In this document: positions 8,500 through 16,614 of the stretch, piece by piece
Position numbering within the stretch: the stretch's first letter is position 1
Layout: every line of letters begins with the position of its first letter
NCBI GenBank assembly: GCA_910584585.1
Contig: CAJUBP010000033.1
Location: forward strand, 1 to 29,266
Length of the DNA stretch: 29,266 bases
Direction: 5' to 3'
Origin: an uncultured Lachnospiraceae bacterium
GTDB taxonomy: Bacteria > Bacillota > Clostridia > Lachnospirales > Lachnospiraceae
Position numbers and translations under genes: made by a program
Notes under the pieces: model-generated
The model's input: only the letters and a program-made list of their open reading frames with translations
Database searches by the model: none
What the model was told of the DNA's origin: nothing

Positions 8500-8690
8500 T
8501 AAGCAGGTCTCCTGACTTATGCGTAATGCTTAGGAACTGCGCCTTCCCAAGGATTACTCCTCAGTGACATTATGCAGCCTGCACGCAATTACAGTGACGG
8601 AATCGTTCTGGACTTACACCAGATTCCCTATTAATCCATTGCTGGAACTTATTTCCACAGCACGTATGGCTAAACTATAAAGTTTTTATA
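8500..8690 (-). ncRNA. Cobalamin (adenosylcobalamin-class) riboswitch
   Basis: Read on the minus strand, the conserved blocks occur in canonical order: GGGAATCTGGTGTAAGTCC, then CCGTCACTGTAAT, a second CACTG, GGGAAGGC, and the 3' signature AAGTCAGGAGACCTGC (rc of 8503-8518). The order and spacing match the Rfam cobalamin family as known. It stands about 200 bases before the binding-protein gene with a terminator between, so ligand binding should stop transcription. Exact ends are approximate. Confidence 0.92.
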
Positions 8691-8698
8691 ATTATGAT

Positions 8699-8725
8699 GG
8701 TATACTCGATTTTTGCGTTTGTCAA
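8699..8725 (-). promoter_or_regulatory. Probable sigma-A promoter of the riboswitch-ABC operon
   Basis: Minus strand TTGACA (8725-8720) and TATACC (8704-8699), with a 15-base spacer that is slightly short. Transcription would start just before the aptamer. Confidence 0.55.
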
Positions 8726-8786
8726 GATAATTTTCTCTTTTTACGCCAAAGCAAATAACTATTCAGCCTTCGGCTTCATAGTTACG

Positions 8787-8831
8787 GAATCCGGCCTATT
8801 CCAGTTTGCCTTCGGCAAAGAGGCCGGATTC
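8787..8831. other. Strong nested hairpin between divergent transcription units
   Basis: GAATCCGGCCT (8787-8797) pairs perfectly with AGGCCGGATTC (8821-8831), and TTTGCCTTCGGCAAA (8805-8819) forms an inner hairpin. Another small hairpin (AGCCTTCGGCT) lies at about 8765-8775. There is no poly-T tail on either strand. It sits upstream of both the minus-strand B12 operon promoter and the plus-strand hydrolase promoter. Function unknown. Confidence 0.5.
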
Positions 8832-8869
8832 TTCTCAACCAATACAAATGTTCCAGCAGTTATAAATAC

Positions 8870-8898
8870 TTGACAGTCAGGTACAATCTGTCTACAAT
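8870..8898 (+). promoter_or_regulatory. Sigma-A promoter of the aspartoacylase-like gene
   Basis: TTGACA at 8870-8875 and TACAAT at 8893-8898 with a 17-base spacer, close to consensus. It argues against an in-frame start at 8870 and for the ATG at 8948. Confidence 0.8.
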
Positions 8899-8947
8899 AA
8901 AAAAACATATTTATGCCAAAATTTTACAAAAGAAGGGAACAATCATT

Positions 8948-9889
8948 ATGTTTACTATTTGCGGACACACGTTAAACCCCGGTGAGAAACTGCAGACTGT
9001 ACTGCGCCCATTCCCCGGTTATGAAATGCCTTCCACGCTGATTTGCGGCGCGGCGCCCGGAAAAACTCTCCTGATTACCGCCGGTATTCACGCCGGCGAA
9101 TACCCCGGTATTCCGGCAGTGATCCGTACAGCAAAAGCCATTGACCCAATGGAGCTTACCGGAAATATTCTTATGATCCACTGCGTTAATACCAGCGGTT
9201 TTCGGGCAAGAACTGACTGCCTTGTACCAGAAGACAACGGCAATCTGAACGCCAATTACCCAGGCGCTTCTGAAGGAACTGCTTCTGAGAAAATCGCCGA
9301 TTATTTTGTCACGGAAATTTTCCCCCATGTGGATTTTGTAGTGGATCTGCATTCCGGCTCTCAGCAGGAACCGCTGACCCCCTGCCTCTTTTTCCCAAAA
9401 TGGGAAAAAGTCCGCGCAGAAGCTCTAGCAGCAGCCAAAGCTCTGGACATTCCCTGCCTGATCCAGTCCGCGAACAAAAGCGGAGAATCCGGCTATGCCG
9501 CCTATGCCATGGGGATCCCCTCCCTCCTGTTAGAGCGGGGACACAGCGGTTTCTGTGAGGAAACATGGATCCGGGATTACTGCCACGATCTGCGGCTGCT
9601 TTTGCGGCATCTTGGACATTACGCCTACGACAAACAGTCAACCGCGGAAAAACATGTTTTTGTGGACGCAGTACATCTGGAAGCGGAGGAAGAAGGCCTC
9701 TGGCACTGTCAGGTAAAGCCCGGCGATTCTGTAAAGGAGGGGCAGCTCCTTGGACATACCGAAGACTTCTTCGGAAATATCCTCCATGAGTACCGCGCAA
9801 AAGCCGACGGTATTGTATTTTATCATTGCTGCGGCCTGTCTGTAACTGCGGGACGTAATCTGATAGCGTATGGCGTCAGAGAGGAATAG
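8948..9889 (+). CDS. Succinylglutamate desuccinylase/aspartoacylase family zinc hydrolase
   Basis: Predicted zinc-dependent amidohydrolase or deacylase of the M14-like AstE/AspA family, 313 residues. Zinc ligands are visible as His48 and Glu51 in GIHAGEYPG and His135 in VVDLHSG. A later LLLERGHSG segment carries a plausible catalytic Glu. The C-terminal 70 residues form a beta-rich, biotinyl-like region (CQVKPGDSVKEGQLLGHTED) common in this family. The start is the ATG at 8948, preceded by GAAGGGA and downstream of a near-consensus promoter. It is monocistronic with a hairpin after its TAG stop. The true substrate is unknown; many bacterial members are not AstE or AspA in function. Confidence 0.85.
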   Translation: MFTICGHTLNPGEKLQTVLRPFPGYEMPSTLICGAAPGKTLLITAGIHAGEYPGIPAVIRTAKAIDPMELTGNILMIHCVNTSGFRARTDCLVPEDNGNLNANYPGASEGTASEKIADYFVTEIFPHVDFVVDLHSGSQQEPLTPCLFFPKWEKVRAEALAAAKALDIPCLIQSANKSGESGYAAYAMGIPSLLLERGHSGFCEETWIRDYCHDLRLLLRHLGHYAYDKQSTAEKHVFVDAVHLEAEEEGLWHCQVKPGDSVKEGQLLGHTEDFFGNILHEYRAKADGIVFYHCCGLSVTAGRNLIAYGVREE

Positions 9890-9930
9890 GGCAAAAACAG
9901 AGAACTGATTCCTGTGCACCGAAAATAACA

Positions 9931-9960
9931 TTCCACCGCATAGGTGGAAAAATTTCAATT
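9931..9960 (+). terminator. Probable terminator of the aspartoacylase-like gene
   Basis: Hairpin TTCCACC-GCATA-GGTGGAA (9931-9949) followed by an A/T-rich tail with short T runs. The stem is good but the tail is interrupted. Confidence 0.5.
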
Positions 9961-9977
9961 ATATTTTTAATTTTCTA

Positions 9978-10006
9978 TTGACTTTTTCCCTGGCTCTTTG
10001 TATACT
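9978..10006 (+). promoter_or_regulatory. Sigma-A promoter of the metal ATPase gene
   Basis: TTGACT (9978-9983) and TATACT (10001-10006) with a 17-base spacer, 80 bases before the ATPase start. Confidence 0.75.
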
Positions 10007-10015
10007 GAACTCAAT

Positions 10016-10037
10016 CAAATGAATGTATGCTCATTTG
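10016..10037 (+). promoter_or_regulatory. ArsR/SmtB-type operator-like palindrome
   Basis: An interrupted palindrome with arms CAAATGA (10016-10022) and TCATTTG (10031-10037) around a TA centre. It resembles the 12-2-12 ATGAA..TTCAT sites of SmtB/CzrA/CadC metal sensors. It lies just past the promoter -10 box, where a bound repressor would block initiation. No such regulator is encoded in the window. Confidence 0.55.
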
Positions 10038-10088
10038 TTCAATTATTTATTTATACAGGAATCAATTCATTTATAAGGAGGAAGAGCT

Positions 10089-13055
10089 ATGAAAGATCTG
10101 AATTCCCCAGCGGAAGAACAACACGGACATGAACATACGCACGACCATGCGCACAGCCACGATCATGCACAGGAACACAGTCATGCACATGCACACAGCC
10201 ACGAGCACGATCATGCACATGCGCACAGCCACGATCATGCACATGTGCACAGCCACGAGCACGATCATGCACATGCGCACGACCATGCGCATGAACACAG
10301 CCATTCTCATGACGATTGCGGCTGCGGCCATGACCATGAACACAGCCATTCCCATGATGATTGCGGCTGCGGCCATGACCATGAACACAGCCATTCCCAT
10401 GATGATTGCGGCTGCGGCCACGATCACGGGCACAGCCATTCTCATGATGATTGCGGCTGCGGCCACGATCACGGGCACCAACAGGAAGACATTCCTACCC
10501 GTTCCCACACTCATTTTGTGACAGAACACCGTCATACCCCCGGCCATCCCGAGGACTGTGACTGCCCAAGCTGCCATCCGCATGCGGAATATTGTAATAT
10601 CTGCGGAGAAAGTCTTGCAAAATGCACCTGCAAAATGCCCGACGAAGATCTGGAAAAGCGGGTATACATTTTAGAAGGCATCGACTGCGCCAACTGCGCC
10701 GCTAAAATTGAGGCCAAACTCCGCCAGATGCCTGAAATTGCTTATGTTTCCGTCACATTTGCCACAAAACAGCTGAGGGTATCCGCCAACAATCAGGACG
10801 AATTAATGCCAAAAATGCAGGCTTTGATCGACTCTGTCGAAGACGGCGTAACCCTGGTTCCAAGGAACAAGCAGATAAAAGGCGTCTCCGGAACAAAAAT
10901 CTATCTTCTGGAAGGCCTTGACTGCGCCAACTGCGCTGCAAAAATTGAGAATAAACTGAAAACCATGGAAGGAGTGGATGATCTGTCAATTACCTTTGCC
11001 ACCAAGCAGATGAAGCTCTCTGCCAAAAATCCCGACAGCCTGATTCCTTCCATCCAGGCTGCCATAAACGCCATGGAAGACGGCATCACCGTCATTCCAA
11101 AAGAAACGGTCAAAGAACATTCCACTGATTCAACGTCAAAAAGCGGTATCAGCGAAGAAAAGCGGGCTTTGATCTCCATTTTTGCCGGCGCAGTCCTGTT
11201 TATTGCCGGAGAAATTATGGAACACGCAGGGGCCCCCATATTCGCGGAATTGGCGGTACTGGTGATCGCCTACCTGATCCTGGGCGGAAAAGTTCTTCTC
11301 ACCGCTGCCAAAAACATTTCCAAAGGCCAGGTATTCGATGAAAACTTCCTTATGAGCATCGCTACCCTGGGAGCATTTGCCATTCAGGAATATCCTGAAG
11401 CTGTGGGCGTTATGCTCTTTTACCGCATCGGCGAATATTTTGAAGACCGGGCCGTTGCCCAGAGCCGCAAACAAATCATGGATGCTGTGGATCTGCGTCC
11501 TGAGGTCGTAAATCTGATGGTTGGAGAAGACATCCGCGTGATTGACGCGGAAGAGGCAAATGTAGGCGACATTCTCATGGTGCGCCCCGGTGACCGCATC
11601 CCCCTGGACGGCGTGATCATTCAGGGAGAGAGCCGGATTGACACCTCCCCTGTCACTGGAGAACCGGTTCCGGTAAAAGCCGCCCCTGGAGACAGCGTAA
11701 CCTCCGGCTGCGTCAATACATCCGGCCAACTTCTTATGCGCGTGGAAAAAGGACTGGAGGAATCTATGGTAACCAGGATTCTGGATTCTGTGGAAAACGC
11801 CGCCGCGACCAAACCGGCCATTGACAAATTTATTACCCGTTTTGCCAGAATTTACACTCCATTGGTGGTGCTTGCCGCCGCTGTTGTGGCACTGGCGCTG
11901 CCCTTTTTCTTTCCCAGCTGGCACTTTTTTGTAGACGCCGATTACACTGGACCCGTAAACGCAATTCATGGAACCTCAGGAACTGCCTCCATTCTCACGG
12001 CGCTGACTTTCCTGGTCATCAGCTGCCCCTGCGCATTGGTGCTCAGCGTTCCCCTTGCCTTTTTCTCCGGAATCGGCGCAGCTTCCAAAAAAGGCATCCT
12101 GTTCAAAGGCGGCAACGTCATCGAATCCTTATCTGGCATCAAAGCTGTGGTTATGGATAAGACAGGAACCATTACCAAGGGAAATTTTGTAGTTCAAAAA
12201 GCTGTTCCCGCCATCCAGGGCCTAACCCCGGAGGAACTGCTCTCCATCAGCGCAAGCTGCGAGCTCTTTTCCTCCCACCCAATCGGCAGCAGTATTCTCA
12301 CCGCCGCCAGGGAACAAGGCCTTCAGCCGGAACGTCCCTCAGAGGTAAGCGAAATTGCCGGCCACGGAATCCGGGCGGTGACCTCAAAGGGCATTGTACT
12401 CTGCGGCAACCGCAAACTGATGGACACAAACAATATTGACATGCAAAATTATCACAACGATGCTTTCGGCACGGAAGTGCTGACCGCCATAGACGGCGTG
12501 TTCGCCGGCTATATCCTTATCTCTGACACCATCAAGGAGGACGCCGTATCCGCCATTGCCCGTACCCGGAAAAGCGGGGTCGTCACTGCCATGCTTACCG
12601 GCGACGCCCAGGAAAGCGCAGAACACGTAGCCCGGCAAACCGGCATTGACGAAGTTCACGCCAGACTTCTGCCAGAGGATAAATTAACGGAACTTCAGGC
12701 AATCCGCGATCACCATGGACGGGTTATGTTTGTGGGAGACGGAATCAACGACGCGCCGGTACTGGCAGGCGCAGATGTGGGAGCCGCCATGGGAAGCGGC
12801 GCGGACGCAGCCATTGAAGCGGCTGACCTGGTATTTATGAATTCAGAAATGAGCGCAATCCCTCTGGGAATTGAGATTGCGAAAGCCACAAAACGAATCT
12901 CCTGGCAGAACGTATATTTTGCCCTGGCTGTCAAATTTGTGGTAATGGTTATGGGACTTTTCGGCTTTGCGAATATGTGGATTGCCGTATTTGCGGATAC
13001 CGGCGTATCCCTCCTCTGCCTGCTGAACTCCATTCGGATTCTCAGATGGAAATAG
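10089..13055 (+). CDS. P1B-type heavy-metal (Zn/Cd/Pb, possibly Co) exporting ATPase with giant His-rich N-terminus
   Basis: Membrane ATPase that pumps divalent metal ions out of the cell, 988 residues against about 700-730 for ordinary ZntA/CadA. Residues 12-130 are almost pure His-X repeats, then four copies of a 15-residue His/Cys cassette, then a Cys-rich stretch (CDCPSCHPH, CNICGESLAKCTC). Two HMA domains follow, each with GxDCANCAAKIE. The core has TGEPVPVK, the metal-site CPC (residues 646-648), the phosphorylation motif DKTGT (Asp690), an SHPIG motif, MLTGD and GDGINDAPVLAGADVG. The last helix carries DTGVSLL, typical of the Zn/Cd/Pb class. AAGGAGGAAGAG precedes the ATG. A metal-responsive operator lies upstream. 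Confidence 0.95.
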   Translation: MKDLNSPAEEQHGHEHTHDHAHSHDHAQEHSHAHAHSHEHDHAHAHSHDHAHVHSHEHDHAHAHDHAHEHSHSHDDCGCGHDHEHSHSHDDCGCGHDHEHSHSHDDCGCGHDHGHSHSHDDCGCGHDHGHQQEDIPTRSHTHFVTEHRHTPGHPEDCDCPSCHPHAEYCNICGESLAKCTCKMPDEDLEKRVYILEGIDCANCAAKIEAKLRQMPEIAYVSVTFATKQLRVSANNQDELMPKMQALIDSVEDGVTLVPRNKQIKGVSGTKIYLLEGLDCANCAAKIENKLKTMEGVDDLSITFATKQMKLSAKNPDSLIPSIQAAINAMEDGITVIPKETVKEHSTDSTSKSGISEEKRALISIFAGAVLFIAGEIMEHAGAPIFAELAVLVIAYLILGGKVLLTAAKNISKGQVFDENFLMSIATLGAFAIQEYPEAVGVMLFYRIGEYFEDRAVAQSRKQIMDAVDLRPEVVNLMVGEDIRVIDAEEANVGDILMVRPGDRIPLDGVIIQGESRIDTSPVTGEPVPVKAAPGDSVTSGCVNTSGQLLMRVEKGLEESMVTRILDSVENAAATKPAIDKFITRFARIYTPLVVLAAAVVALALPFFFPSWHFFVDADYTGPVNAIHGTSGTASILTALTFLVISCPCALVLSVPLAFFSGIGAASKKGILFKGGNVIESLSGIKAVVMDKTGTITKGNFVVQKAVPAIQGLTPEELLSISASCELFSSHPIGSSILTAAREQGLQPERPSEVSEIAGHGIRAVTSKGIVLCGNRKLMDTNNIDMQNYHNDAFGTEVLTAIDGVFAGYILISDTIKEDAVSAIARTRKSGVVTAMLTGDAQESAEHVARQTGIDEVHARLLPEDKLTELQAIRDHHGRVMFVGDGINDAPVLAGADVGAAMGSGADAAIEAADLVFMNSEMSAIPLGIEIAKATKRISWQNVYFALAVKFVVMVMGLFGFANMWIAVFADTGVSLLCLLNSIRILRWK
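10296..10475 (+). repeat. Four tandem 45-bp coding repeats (15-residue His/Cys cassette)
   Basis: Units at 10296-10340, 10341-10385, 10386-10430 and 10431-10475 encode HSHSHDDCGCGHDH followed by Glu (two copies) or Gly (two copies). The units differ only by a few synonymous changes and the Glu/Gly change, which indicates recent in-frame expansion. More degenerate His-X repeats lie before them from about 10122. Confidence 0.95.
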
Positions 13056-13078
13056 AATCATAGATTTATAATCCTGCA

Positions 13079-13176
13079 GGGGGTGTCGGGAAATGAAATT
13101 TACAAACAATATATAACATGGAAGTCAATAATTCATAGCTATATATTGCGGAAATTTTTCATTTTCCGACGCCCCC
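13079..13176. terminator. Long nested hairpin between convergent genes, likely bidirectional terminator or palindromic element
   Basis: The outer arms (GGGGGTGTCGG-AAATGAAATTT at 13079-13101, and its near reverse complement ending GACGCCCCC at 13176) pair over about 22 bases. An inner CAATATATA/TATATATTG pair nests inside. It lies between the ATPase (plus) and gatB (minus) stop codons. T-rich segments occur within the arms rather than after them. Confidence 0.5.
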
Positions 13177-13219
13177 ATATCAGGCAATCTCCCAGGGGCC
13201 GGCAGAGCTTTGCATACTC

Positions 13220-14650
13220 TTACAGCAGCTCTTTCAAAATCTGGTTCACCATCCCCGGATTTGCCTTCCCTTTCATGGCTTTCATCGTCTGGCCCACCAG
13301 AAATCCAATGGCCTTTTCCTTCCCGTTCCGGTAATCCGCAACAGACTGAGGATTGTCCTGAATCACCTGGGCAATAGTAGTTCTCAGTTCCTCCGCGTCA
13401 TTGACCGTTTTCAGCCCCTGCTTTTCCACATAAGAAACCGGGTCAATATCCTCGTCAAAGATCTTTTCAAACACCTCTTTTGCCACGGTGCCGTTGATGC
13501 TGCCTTCCTCTGTAAGATCGATGAGCCTGGCCAGATTTTCCGGGGAAAAATGAATGTCATCCGGTTCCATTTCCCGTTCTTTCAGCAGACGCATCGTCTC
13601 ACCCATCAACCAGTTGCTTACCTTTTTCGGCTTTTTGCACAATTTTACGGCGTCTTCAAAAAAATCCGCCAGATATTTGGAGCCTGTAAGAATCCGGGCG
13701 TCATATTCCGGCAGGCCGTATTCCTTTTTGTACCGCTCCATTTTTTCCTCCTGAAATTCCGGCTGGCGGGATTTCACCTCTTCCACCCATTCCTGGCTGA
13801 TGACCAGGGGAACCAAATCCGGTTCTGGAAAATACCGGTAATCCTGAGCGTCCTCTTTGCTGCGCATGGCATAGGAATACTCTTTCAAATCATCCCAGCG
13901 TCTGGTTTCCTGAACGACTTTCTCTCCGTCTTCCAGCAAATCAATCTGGCGGTTTTTCTCATTTTCAATGGCCCTCGCGATGGCTTTGAAAGAATTCAGG
14001 TTCTTCATTTCCGTACGAGTTCCAAATTCTTTTGCGCCCAATTCACGCACGGAAAGATTCACGTCCGCCCGCATGGAGCCTTCGTTCAGTTTGCAGTCGG
14101 AAGCCCCCAGGTACTGGATCATCATCCGCAGCTTTTCCAGATAGGCAATCACTTCTTCCGCGGAACGCATATCCGGCTCGGATACAATCTCAATTAAAGG
14201 CACGCCGGAACGGTTGTAGTCCACCAGGGAACAGTCTCCCCATTCATCGTGAATTAATTTTCCAGCGTCCTCTTCCATATGGATTTCATGGATTCTCACC
14301 GTCTTTTTTCCGGCTGAAGTCTCAATTTCCACGCCGCCGTTTCTACAGATGGGCAGATACAGCTGGGAAATCTGGTAGTTCTGGGGATTATCCGGATAAA
14401 AGTAATTCTTCCGGTCAAATTTGCAGTGCCGTGTAATGGAACAGTGCGCGGCAAGCCCAACTGCCATGGCATATTCCACCACCTGCCGGTTCAGTACAGG
14501 AAGTGAACCTGGCATTCCGGTGCAGACCGGGCAGGTATGGGTGTTGGGGGCCCCTCCAAAGGCTGTGGAACAGCCGCAGAAAATCTTTGTTTTTGTGGCA
14601 AGCTCCACGTGGACTTCCAATCCAATGACCATTTCATACTCTTTGCTCAT
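13220..14650 (-). CDS. gatB: Aspartyl/glutamyl-tRNA amidotransferase subunit B
   Basis: tRNA-binding and kinase subunit of the GatCAB transamidosome, 476 residues (normal length). It phosphorylates the mischarged Glu-tRNAGln or Asp-tRNAAsn, which is then amidated with ammonia from GatA. The N-terminus has the family's EYEMVIGLEVHVEL. Other hallmarks are GCSTAFGGAPNTHTCPVCTGMPG, DYNRSGVPLIEIVSEPD and the zinc-binding cysteines Cys-X-Cys and Cys-X2-Cys. A YqeY-like tail ends GKANPGMVNQILKELL. Its ATG overlaps the gatA stop by 4 bases (ATGA), which implies coupling. It is the last gene of the aspS-gatCAB operon and ends before a long hairpin. Confidence 0.97.
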   Translation of the reverse strand: MSKEYEMVIGLEVHVELATKTKIFCGCSTAFGGAPNTHTCPVCTGMPGSLPVLNRQVVEYAMAVGLAAHCSITRHCKFDRKNYFYPDNPQNYQISQLYLPICRNGGVEIETSAGKKTVRIHEIHMEEDAGKLIHDEWGDCSLVDYNRSGVPLIEIVSEPDMRSAEEVIAYLEKLRMMIQYLGASDCKLNEGSMRADVNLSVRELGAKEFGTRTEMKNLNSFKAIARAIENEKNRQIDLLEDGEKVVQETRRWDDLKEYSYAMRSKEDAQDYRYFPEPDLVPLVISQEWVEEVKSRQPEFQEEKMERYKKEYGLPEYDARILTGSKYLADFFEDAVKLCKKPKKVSNWLMGETMRLLKEREMEPDDIHFSPENLARLIDLTEEGSINGTVAKEVFEKIFDEDIDPVSYVEKQGLKTVNDAEELRTTIAQVIQDNPQSVADYRNGKEKAIGFLVGQTMKAMKGKANPGMVNQILKELL

Positions 14651-16179
14651 GCTCCCGCCTCCTGTTCTGACGCAATTTTCATTGCCCTTTCTTTCTCAAA
14701 CCCTTCTGTCCCTTGTTCTTCCAGCGCGGGACAGCTTTTCCACTCCCTGGTCTGCTCATAGGCATAAGCCGCCTGCAAAATCTTTTTCTCCTGAAAACAA
14801 TCTCCAATGAGCTGCAGGCCGATGGGCAGTCCCTTTGCGTCCAGCCCGCAGGGCAGCGTCATGGCCGGCAGTCCCGCCAGATTTACGGAAACAGTGTAGA
14901 TATCTCCCAGGTACATTTTCAGAGGGTCCTGTAAACTTTTCCCGATTTCCGGCGCGGTAGTGGGAGCCGCAGGCCCCAGAATGATGTCGTATTTTTCAAA
15001 GGCCCGGTCAAAAGCCTGTTTTATCAGGGCTTTGGTACGCAGGGCTTTCAGATAATAGGCGTCATAGTAACCAGAGCTTAACACGAAGGAACCCAGCATA
15101 ATCCTCCGTTTTACCTCAGGGCCGAAGCCTTCGGAACGGGATTTCTTATACATCTGGTGAAGCCCTTCGTATTCTTTGCTGCGGTAACCGTATTTCACGC
15201 CGTCAAATCTTGCCAGATTGGAACTGGCTTCGGCGCAGGCAATTACATAATAAGCCGGAATTGCGTATTCTGCCAGGCTCAAATCGAATTCCTCCACATA
15301 GGCGCCTTTTTTCTCCAATGCCTGGGCTGCCGTCAAAACGGCGGACTTTACTTCCGATTCCAGACCTTCGCCCAGATAATCTCTGGGAATTCCGATTTTC
15401 ATCCCTCTGACATCATCTTTCAACGCGGCCGCAAAATCAGTATCCTCCCGATTCAGGGAGGTGGAATCTTTTCTGTCATAAGAAGCAATGGCTTCCAAAA
15501 CCGCTGCGCAGTCTGACACATCTTTTGCCACCGGGCCGATTTGATCCAGGGAGGAACCATAGGCCACCAAACCGTACCTTGACACAGTTCCGTAAGTGGG
15601 CTTTAATCCCGTTACGCCGCAGAAAGACGCAGGCTGGCGGATGGAGCCGCCGGTATCGGAACCCAGGGCAAAAAAGCATTCCCCTGCCGCCACCGCCGCG
15701 CAGCTTCCGCCGGAGGAACCGCCGGGCACATGGTTTAAATTCCATGGATTTCTGGTAATTCCAAATGCTGAGGTTTCCGTAGTGCTGCCCATGGCAAACT
15801 CATCCATATTGGTTTTTCCCAAAATAACCGCGCCTGCTTTTTTCAGATTCCGCACAGCCTCTGCCGTATAGGGCGGCACAAAGTTTGCAAGGATTTTAGA
15901 ACTGCAGGTGGTCCGCATTCCTTCTGTGCATAGATTGTCTTTGATGGCTGCGGGAACCCCGGCCAGAGGGCCTGTCAATTCTCCGCTGTCAATCTGTTTC
16001 TGGATCCGGGCCGCCTGTTCCAGCGCCCCTTCCTCATCCAGCGTCACATAACTGTTGATTCTGGATTCCGCGCTGTTAATTTGTTCCAGCGACGCCAAAA
16101 CTCCCTCGGCGACACTGATTTCTCTTCGCTTTATTTTCTCCGCAAGCTGCAATGCGGTGAGATTTCTGATTTCTTTCAT
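14647..16179 (-). CDS. gatA: Aspartyl/glutamyl-tRNA amidotransferase subunit A
   Basis: Glutaminase/amidase subunit of GatCAB, 510 residues. It belongs to the amidase-signature family: the catalytic Lys is in GVPAAIKDN, the cis-Ser and nucleophile Ser lie in GGSSGGSCAAVAAG and GSDTGGSIRQPASFCG, followed by GLKPTYG. The ATG at 16179 has AAAGGAAAG upstream. The C-terminal extension (SEQEAGA) overlaps gatB. It works with GatC for folding and with GatB for ammonia channelling, making Asn-tRNA and/or Gln-tRNA depending on which synthetase mischarges. Confidence 0.97.
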   Translation of the reverse strand: MKEIRNLTALQLAEKIKRREISVAEGVLASLEQINSAESRINSYVTLDEEGALEQAARIQKQIDSGELTGPLAGVPAAIKDNLCTEGMRTTCSSKILANFVPPYTAEAVRNLKKAGAVILGKTNMDEFAMGSTTETSAFGITRNPWNLNHVPGGSSGGSCAAVAAGECFFALGSDTGGSIRQPASFCGVTGLKPTYGTVSRYGLVAYGSSLDQIGPVAKDVSDCAAVLEAIASYDRKDSTSLNREDTDFAAALKDDVRGMKIGIPRDYLGEGLESEVKSAVLTAAQALEKKGAYVEEFDLSLAEYAIPAYYVIACAEASSNLARFDGVKYGYRSKEYEGLHQMYKKSRSEGFGPEVKRRIMLGSFVLSSGYYDAYYLKALRTKALIKQAFDRAFEKYDIILGPAAPTTAPEIGKSLQDPLKMYLGDIYTVSVNLAGLPAMTLPCGLDAKGLPIGLQLIGDCFQEKKILQAAYAYEQTREWKSCPALEEQGTEGFEKERAMKIASEQEAGA

Positions 16180-16296
16180 TGAATTGGCTTTCCTTTCTCT
16201 AAAATGCCCGGGATTCAGAAATTTCGAATCACTCCAGTTTCATGACAGGAATACATTTCACTCTTCTAAAATGCCCAGGCTTCAAAGGTTCCTGCG

Positions 16297-16614
16297 TCAT
16301 TCTACGGTCTTCGGCACCTGATAACTTCCGTCTTTTGCTTCCGGCGCGTTCTTTAACATGTTGTCCCTGTCATCTCCATTGGTAACCGTATCTTCCCGAA
16401 ACACGTTATTCACTGAAAACACATGAGACATGGGCTCGATTCCCGCAGTGTCCAGTTCATTCAGCTTGTCAATATAATCCAGCATTTCCTCCATGTCTTT
16501 CTTGGCCCGTTCCTTTTCTTCCGGGGACAATTCCAGCTTTGCCAGAATTCCCACGTACTCGATGGTTTCATCGGAAATTACATTTCCATTGGACCTCTGT
16601 TTTATCTGCTCCAA
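16297..16614 (-). CDS. gatC: Aspartyl/glutamyl-tRNA amidotransferase subunit C
   Basis: Small belt subunit that stabilises the GatA-GatB interface, 105 residues. The family pattern is clear: ISDETIEYVGILAKLELSPE, then MLDYIDKLNELDTAGIEPM and a late FREDTV. I set the start at TTG 16614, because AAGGAGGAA lies 8 bases upstream. The first in-frame ATG further upstream would add about 30 residues that are not typical of GatC. It is separated from aspS by a tandem-repeat region and from gatA by 117 bases. Confidence 0.9.
   Translation of the reverse strand: MEQIKQRSNGNVISDETIEYVGILAKLELSPEEKERAKKDMEEMLDYIDKLNELDTAGIEPMSHVFSVNNVFREDTVTNGDDRDNMLKNAPEAKDGSYQVPKTVE

Noticed and set aside
10071..10583. 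Minus-strand ORF of 170 codons opposite the His-rich ATPase start, rich in Met and Val
   Set aside because: It is the antisense reading of His-codon repeats (CAT/CAC give ATG/GTG). It lacks a ribosome-binding site and the plus-strand protein is unmistakable.
16197..16290. Pair of TCTAAAATGCCC repeats between gatC and gatA
   Set aside because: Only a short imperfect match repeated about 66 bases apart; not enough to call an element.
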